From: Merluccius polli
Lineage: Eukaryota > Chordata > Actinopteri > Gadiformes > Merlucciidae
Assembly: GCA_030340625.1 (NCBI GenBank)
Contig: JAOPHQ010002846.1
Span: 62,001-126,000 of the forward strand
Reading direction: 5' to 3'
Length of the DNA: 64,000 nt
Part shown: in pieces, positions 58,612 through 64,000 of the stretch
How positions within the stretch are numbered: position 1 is the first letter of the stretch
Layout of the letters: the number at the start of each line of letters is the position of its first letter
Made by a program: the position numbers and the translations under genes
The notes under the pieces: model-generated
What the model saw: the letters and a program-made list of their open reading frames with translations, nothing else
What the model was told of the DNA's origin: nothing
Database searches by the model: none

Positions 58612-58645
<34 letters not shown>
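58612..58645 (+). repeat. (TTA)n microsatellite
   Basis: About 11 TTA units, a few bases outside the right target duplication of the hAT-type element. Confidence 0.9.
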
Positions 58646-59859
58646 GCAACTTGAGCTCTCATCATCATATCAGAACTCTAATACACAACCACTCTATTGC
58701 ACAGTGTCTTACAACTGAAAATGTTATTATGTCCTCTGGGTTCTTATTGCAATGCTGGATGAATATAATTATTGCCATCTCTGCTGTCAGCTGCAGTCCT
58801 TCCCATTAGAAAATGCACGGACAATGTAGTGGTTAAAAACTGTTGCCGTTGTACACTTTATTGATCTTTATGGACCTTGTCCTACTACTGCGTAGCTAAA
58901 CTCCAACTGTTGACTCAAAGTGTGAGCAGAATGATTTGTGGATGCAATTTCACAAGCTAATGTACTAGTTCACTTGTATTCCTTTGACTAGTGAAACTTC
59001 ATACCGTTCTATAGCTAACACCTCTGGGGATGTTTTGGTGGCGCGCACGCAACGTATGACTTATATCAAGGCTACGGTTTTATTCTTCATGCGTTTTTTC
59101 CAATTACCTTGTCTACAGGCTAGCCACTATCACTAAACTATGATTGCGGTGCGATTTTAAATGAGTGGAAGGAAGGAACGAGGGAGGTTTATTTCTGGCT
59201 TGCCGAAAGCAGAGTCCATCCCGTCCACAGAGAACCATGGGACTGTGAAACGACAGATGCACGGGAGTCATTCGTTCAATAAAATTAACTGGACACAATC
59301 GTTGCCATCGACAGCTGCTGAGGTCAGCAAATGTCAGAAATGTCAGTGAGCTGGACCATGAGTTTCCAATCCATGATGGACATATGGACATCGCAGACTT
59401 TTGTTTTTTGTATCCAACCCTGTCTAGATAATAATGTCCACCTCAATATTTCAGGACGTTGACGCATTTATTATTGTATGTAACAATCCATTTATTTTCC
59501 CCATAAGAGCCAAGTTAGAGGCAAAATGCATTGAGTGTGATGGGACACACTTATGTTGAGCTTCCCAGATAGCATGACTGAGAACACACACCATTTAGGA
59601 GTAAACTTGAGAGAAAATCTGCTGGGCGATGAATATGAGTGAATGAAGATTTACACAAAGAGGTGATGGATGCTTCTCTAAGCATACTGAATAGGTAGAA
59701 ATTAACAATTCCTACCTAAAGTTTTTTTGAGTTTGGTTAGCTAATCTATAAAGCAACTTTACTCTATTGAAATATTACCATAGGTATAAAAACCTGATAA
59801 TCATAAACACTATTGTTCCATTAAAATGTATGGTGATTCAATGGTTTAATTAGATATCA

Positions 59860-60190
59860 GATCAAAACATTTTGCAGCCACTATAATATACTTAGTATGA
59901 GGGAGAGGCGGCCTGGGTGAAGACTCCATGTGCCATGATGCCGCCGCGCAAATGTCTTCCACTGCCGCACCTTTGAGCAAAGCCATAGAAGCGGCATTCG
60001 CCCGCATAGAGTGAGCTCTAACACCCAGTGGTGGTGCCAAGCCTTGCAGATTGTAGCCGAGGCAAATACCCTCACATAACTTGCGAGATAACCGCTGTTT
60101 AGAGATAACCGCTGTTGTTGTTGGGAGGATAACCCCTTGAGATGACACATCTCGTTTTCGAGGGGGTCCTCCAGACATAAGACAAAGACA
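59860..60190 (-). pseudogene. DIRS tyrosine recombinase, C-terminal part
   Basis: Reads GGPPRKRDVSSQG, ISKQRLSRKLCEGICLGYN, then GVRAHSMRANAASMALLKGA and AVEDICAAASWHMES. The RAHSMRA block matches the H-x-x-R region of tyrosine recombinases and the later AASW is a DIRS-typical motif. A short tandem duplication (GAGATAACCGCTGTT) near 60088-60118 shifts the frame. The catalytic Tyr region looks degenerate. Confidence 0.78.
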
Positions 60191-60199
60191 ATACAAACA

Positions 60200-60356
60200 T
60201 GTTCATTCACACTAGCTCAAACTCTCCCTCATCCCGCCTCACCTGCCCCGCCCGCCCCACATATAAACAAAAAAAATAAATAAACAAAAAAAACAACAAC
60301 AAATTGCAGTATAAAGAGGCATAACAGCATTTAGCCCATATATATATATATATACA

Positions 60357-60399
<43 letters not shown>

Positions 60400-60835
60400 T
60401 GTATGCATAATATACACACACCTACACCCATACTTGCATACACATATAAATAACAATAATAACATAAGTCCAGTCACACATGAGAAAAACATTTACAGCA
60501 ACAGTTTGCTTGCAAGTAGGTAAGAAGTGATGTTTTGAATGAATGCAAAGAAGTGATAGATCTTAAAGATCCAGGCAAGCTATTCCAATCTGAAGGGGCT
60601 TTAAATTGAAAGGTACGTCGACCACTCTCTTTGGAGATGTTTGGCACAATGAAGGAGGGATATTCAGTGTGTCTTAATCTATAGCTGGGTCTATATGGGA
60701 TTAAGTATTCCTTTAGGTAAGAAGGATAATCAAAGTTTACGCATTTAAAGATAACCTGGTACCAATGATACTGTCTTCTGGCTTTTGGTGATAATACATT
60801 CAGTGAGTCATACATTACACAGTGTGTGTAATGTA
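60200..60835 (-). mobile_element. LINE 3' fragment inserted in the DIRS element
   Basis: Minus-strand open frame reads YPSYLKEYLIPYRPSYRLRH, then RRTFQFKAPSDWNSLPGSLR and SLHSFKTSLLTYL: the end of a CR1/L2-like ORF2. Downstream are TA/CA repeats (60340-60420). Its two edges lie between recombinase pieces that belong together; exact target duplication not resolved. Confidence 0.75.
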
Positions 60836-62449
60836 TGTGTGGACCTGAACGCCGCTGAGCAGTGCATGTACATCGCCAGTGCCCGTACCGGGCACAAAAG
60901 ATGCAGCTCCGCCTCTGACTCACTAGAATGAGGCTGAGGGTGGGAAGCCATTTATTTTGCACAATATCCATTGACCGAAAATAACTACCGATGTTCTTGG
61001 GGAGGAACACAGGGTTAAGTCTAAGCAGCACAAAAGAGCTGTCCCCGTTAGGCAACAGGCAGTTCGGGCTGATAGACAGAGCGGTCAGCTCACCGGTGCG
61101 TTTTGCTAAAAAAAACACAGCCAGTAAAAGCGGCATCTTAAAGGATAGGGCATCCAAGGGGGCTTAAGACAGAGGCTCAAAGGGGGCCCCCGATAACCCA
61201 CGCAAAACAGTGGGGAGGTCCCAGCGTGGTGCCAGCCTGCAAATAAAAGGCTTCACACGTCTTGCCCAGGGGGGTGACTGAAAACCGGTTTACCGTCATA
61301 GCCTACGTGCCCAGCCGATACCGCCACCGCATAGACCTTCACCATGGAGAAGGCCAAGCCTTTTTTCCACTGGACTGACAGGACTGTAGAAAATCAAGCA
61401 TGCTTCCCACCTCGCAACGGGATGGGACAGCGTGATCAGCGCACCACTTAGCGAAAGCGCCACACATTGCTCTATCAAGGGAAGAGGTGGAAGGCGCGTG
61501 GGCGCTCTGAAGCGTGCTGATAACTGCCGCTGGCAAACCTTTGCCCGTGCAGAATCACCCTCTTAGAAGCCAAACCAGCGACCACCCGGACAGATTGGGC
61601 AGGTGGTGAATAGACCAGTGAGACTGCGATAGCGTGTCCGGTGAAAGAGAAAAGAGGAGGAGTGCTGCTCGACGTGGCCATACGGGGCCCACGTTGATTG
61701 GTGCATTGTTGAAATTTTCACTGTTGAAATTTTGTCCTGTGCGCGTGGCAAAAATAAGGAAATAGAACCTGATTAAAATTAAAAGCGTCCACACTATTTA
61801 GTCAGCTACCAAAACCACTAATAATTTCAACATCCTTTTATAAAGGCCACTTTGAGAATCTAACCTCTATTAGTCGCATTCTATGAGAGAAAGGACTTGT
61901 TTGGAGACTTTATTTTAAGGAATTTCAGAAGCAGGTAAATAAAACAAATGAATTTGTACCACAGAAAAGGTACAGCCTTTCTTTCTGGCTCTGGCAGATA
62001 AGCGAGAAATGAAAAAATGTGAAAAGAACTCGAAGAAGTGTGAGCCTTTGTTTTGCATGAGGAGAGCATTACGTCTTCATCTGCCGTTATGTCTGAGGTA
62101 ATAACGCCTTCCCGCTCGATTGACCGCCACTTCATCCGGGAGACGCAATTAGTCCTGGCGGGGCTGTGAGACTTAACATGTGATGCCTATCAATCACTCC
62201 CCCGCTACCATGGAATCAAAGAATAGATAATGGCCGCAGTGCACGACGGATAAGAGATATGACGAGGGGTATCTGGCACCGGTACAACTGGTCCACCGCA
62301 ATTAGCGTTCATTAGCCAAACACTGACGCATCAAACGAGACCCTGGGGTTCTTCTGCCGAACATGCAAAAATGCTCAAAATGTTCAAATAGCTAAATAAT
62401 AAATTAGCATAGCTATATAGGTGGGTGTAGTACATGAAAGTAAGAGAGT

Positions 62450-62452
<3 letters not shown>

Positions 62453-62498
<46 letters not shown>
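62453..62498 (+). repeat. (GT)n beside an exon donor
   Basis: About 22 GT units on plus, CA in the csmd3 transcript, starting some 10 nt past the donor of the exon ending at 62508. Confidence 0.95.
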
Positions 62499-62501
<3 letters not shown>

Positions 62502-62507
62502 GCACAC

Positions 62508-62681
62508 CTGAGCAGTGGGGAAGCGACGAGCTCCAGTGTCCGTTGAGCTGACAGGTGAGAGAGGCGTCGCCCAGGAGCTGGCGGTCTCCCGCGCACGAGT
62601 AGTGCACAGTGGAGCCCGCCGTGAACTTCTCCCCCACCATGACACCCTGGGGTGGGGAGCCGGGGTGGCCACAGTCCACCT
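62508..62681 (-). CDS. csmd3: csmd3 exon, sushi domain (first exon in window)
   Basis: A 174-bp phase 1-1 exon encoding one complete sushi/CCP module. It opens VDCGHPGSPPQG, has the second cysteine in VHYSC, the third in SLTCQ, the conserved Trp in GHWSSS and the last cysteine in LPHCS. The acceptor is CTCTCAG before AGGTGGAC (an alternative AG two bases further in is possible) and the donor is CTCAG|GTGTGC. A roughly 45-nt GT run on the plus strand (CA in the transcript) begins about 10 nt past the donor. Sushi modules are small beta-sandwich protein-binding domains, extracellular in this family. Confidence 0.9.
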
Positions 62682-64000
62682 CTGAGAGAGAGAGAGAGAG
62701 ACACATACCGGTTAGCTTTGCCTGGTTCTAGCTCATAAATCGCCCTCTTTTTATAAATGTTCTGATTCAGGGTCTGGTGTCGGTTGCTTGAGTATTAGTC
62801 GGCTCGGCATGATTTTCCACTGAGCCAAACAGCGTCTTGGAGGCAGGACTTGAAAAAAAACATGCTGACAGAATCCGCGTGACCATAGTGAGCAACAAAA
62901 AACAACACTCCTGTAGCGAAATGTTTGGATTCAGCCTTTAAGTCTATGGATTCTGCTATTGAATAAATATCGGCTCAAAAAACAACAACAGAGAACAGAG
63001 AGTCACTTGCGCAATAAACTTGAAATTAAATAGAAATTCAGGATGATTATAAGGCTAGGGTTAGCCCAGTATATGACACATTTGAACTGTCAAGTTTCTT
63101 GTGGCATGGCATTGTAGGAAAAAAAGGGACTTTTGCTTTTCCATGAATTTTATATTCATAGACTTTGCTATCTAACAAGCACTGAGTCTTTTAGTGGTAA
63201 GTGGTTCAGTAATCCACTTAACCAATAAAACAGAAGAATGCCATTTCAATGCAAGGCCATTTCAAATATGCTTAAAAAATACTAGATTGTACATTTGAAA
63301 TAGATTTATATGATAATTTGAAGTTTGAGGGTGAAAACTCTAATACTTCCTTACTTACTTATTTTCTGTATTATGCATTTTTGTATAAGAATCATCTGAC
63401 CTAGACGCTCTTCATAAGACATCTAAAAATACACAAAGTATGTCTGTAATTACCATGCAGTTTGACACACGGCATGCATCCTCCCTCCCGCATGACGGCC
63501 TGTGCTAATATACTGTTCGCTCCCCACTCCTCTAAAATCTAAAGTGTGGAGCTGAAACATAATTTTATTGCAGAAAAATGTAAGGGTCCTCATTATTGAT
63601 ATGGATGGATAAATGTAGAGCTTGTTACCGCCCAAGTGTTAAAAACCTGATTTGCTGTTGTCTGAACCCTGCAATTTGTACGAGTGGTCTATGATACTAA
63701 TTCTCCATTAAACTCATCGCTTAATCACTGGGATTCATTGGAACATTAAGCATGGCAAGGAACAACTTAAAAAACAAGACTGAAACTTCATGTTTGAGGA
63801 CGTAGCAAATTAAGTCTGAACCTCACCGCCACTCCCGCTCTTATGAAATTCCCTTCTGTTAAGTGCTTTTTGCCAAACTTCAGTTTGAAACTAGCTAATT
63901 GCATGGATGCAGGCAGCTTAAGCTGAGGTGGTTAAATCCAGGGATTCCCAAACGGGGGTACGTGTGCCGTAGGGCAGTGGTTCCAAACCTTTTTGGGGCT
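62682..64000 (-). other. Upstream csmd3 intron, partial
   Basis: A short GA run (62683-62700) adjoins the acceptor. The rest is AT-rich and unremarkable until two transposon ends at the window edge. The next upstream exon is outside. Confidence 0.6.
63939..64000 (+). mobile_element. Two overlapping hAT-type ends at window edge
   Basis: CAGGGATTCCCAAACGGGGG starts at 63939 and CAGTGGTTCCAAACCTTTTT at 63975; both are typical hAT MITE starts, the second apparently nested in the first. Both run off the window. Confidence 0.55.

Larger units (their letters stand above)
59850..61560 (-). mobile_element. DIRS-type element remnant interrupted by a LINE
   Basis: Minus-strand fragments in order form a DIRS-family tyrosine recombinase. 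The N-terminal part is at about 61540-61340 (AAVISTLQSAHAPSTSSLDR, VGSMLDFLQ). The middle is at about 61150-60840 (MPLLLAVFFLAKRTGELTAL, then LLCPVRALAMYMH in a shifted frame). The C-terminal catalytic part is at 60190-59860. A LINE piece of about 640 bp separates the last two. DIRS elements integrate with a tyrosine recombinase rather than a DDE integrase (family knowledge). The reverse transcriptase/RNase H part is not clearly present. Confidence 0.8.
56004..62507 (-). other. csmd3 intron with DIRS and hAT remnants
   Basis: Contains two GA runs (56110-56155, 56238-56275), a duplicated segment, a 661-bp hAT-type element, a TTA run (58612-58645), the DIRS/LINE composite and a GT run next to the upstream exon's donor (62453-62498). 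The 58.6-59.8 and 61.8-62.4 kb parts show nothing recognisable. Confidence 0.65.

Overview
The window is vertebrate, almost certainly teleost, genomic DNA. It carries spliced exons with GT/AG boundaries, several families of fish-type transposable elements (hAT/ZMYM1-like, DIRS, L2/CR1-like LINEs, LTR elements), and a very high density of microsatellites, mostly CA/GT, GA and poly-C/G. That SSR load recalls gadiform (cod-like) genomes, but this is inference. There is no bacterial-type gene, tRNA, rRNA or CRISPR array that I can support.

The only host gene is the 3' end of a CUB-and-Sushi multiple-domain (CSMD) gene on the minus strand. Fifteen consecutive coding exons run from 62681 down to the stop codon at 19752. 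They encode eight complete sushi/CCP domains (seven single-exon, one split over two exons), a membrane-proximal ectodomain built from four exons, one transmembrane helix, and a short cytoplasmic tail ending in ...NTVCTMV. All sushi exons are phase 1-1 and the reading frame is continuous across every junction (about 719 codons), so this portion looks intact. The C-terminus fits CSMD3 best from memory (CSMD1 and CSMD2 end differently); the a/b teleost paralogue cannot be decided. The 5' part of the gene lies beyond the right edge. The 3' UTR probably continues to about 17.7 kb.

Positions 1-17.6 kb are intergenic and dominated by mobile-element debris. Layout: a decayed Gypsy-type RT fragment (1-480), a hAT C-terminal fragment (about 1.6-1.86 kb), and then a four-deep nest. 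An LTR element (2884-9253) has its 5' LTR split by a 5.5-kb hAT transposon with an 8-bp target duplication. That hAT holds a 1.2-kb LINE with an 11-bp duplication, and the LINE holds two hAT-type MITEs, each with a perfect 8-bp duplication. Another MITE sits inside a TCTA microsatellite (11177-11476), a large inverted repeat lies at 12989-13442, and a solo LTR at 15334-15633.

Positions 19.7-64 kb are CSMD exons and introns. The introns hold a solo LTR (52636-52920), a 661-bp hAT-type element (57934-58594), a broken DIRS tyrosine recombinase interrupted by a LINE (59.85-61.56 kb), LINE/SINE tails, and many SSRs. Several SSRs lie right against splice sites. The most unusual is a 31-bp minisatellite of about eight units (36101-36342) whose exon-proximal unit is the real 5' splice site of a sushi exon, so that each unit repeats a donor-like sequence. 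I found no clearly new multi-gene system; the donor-site minisatellite, the dated transposon nest and a perfect 26-bp intronic hairpin are the observations most worth checking.
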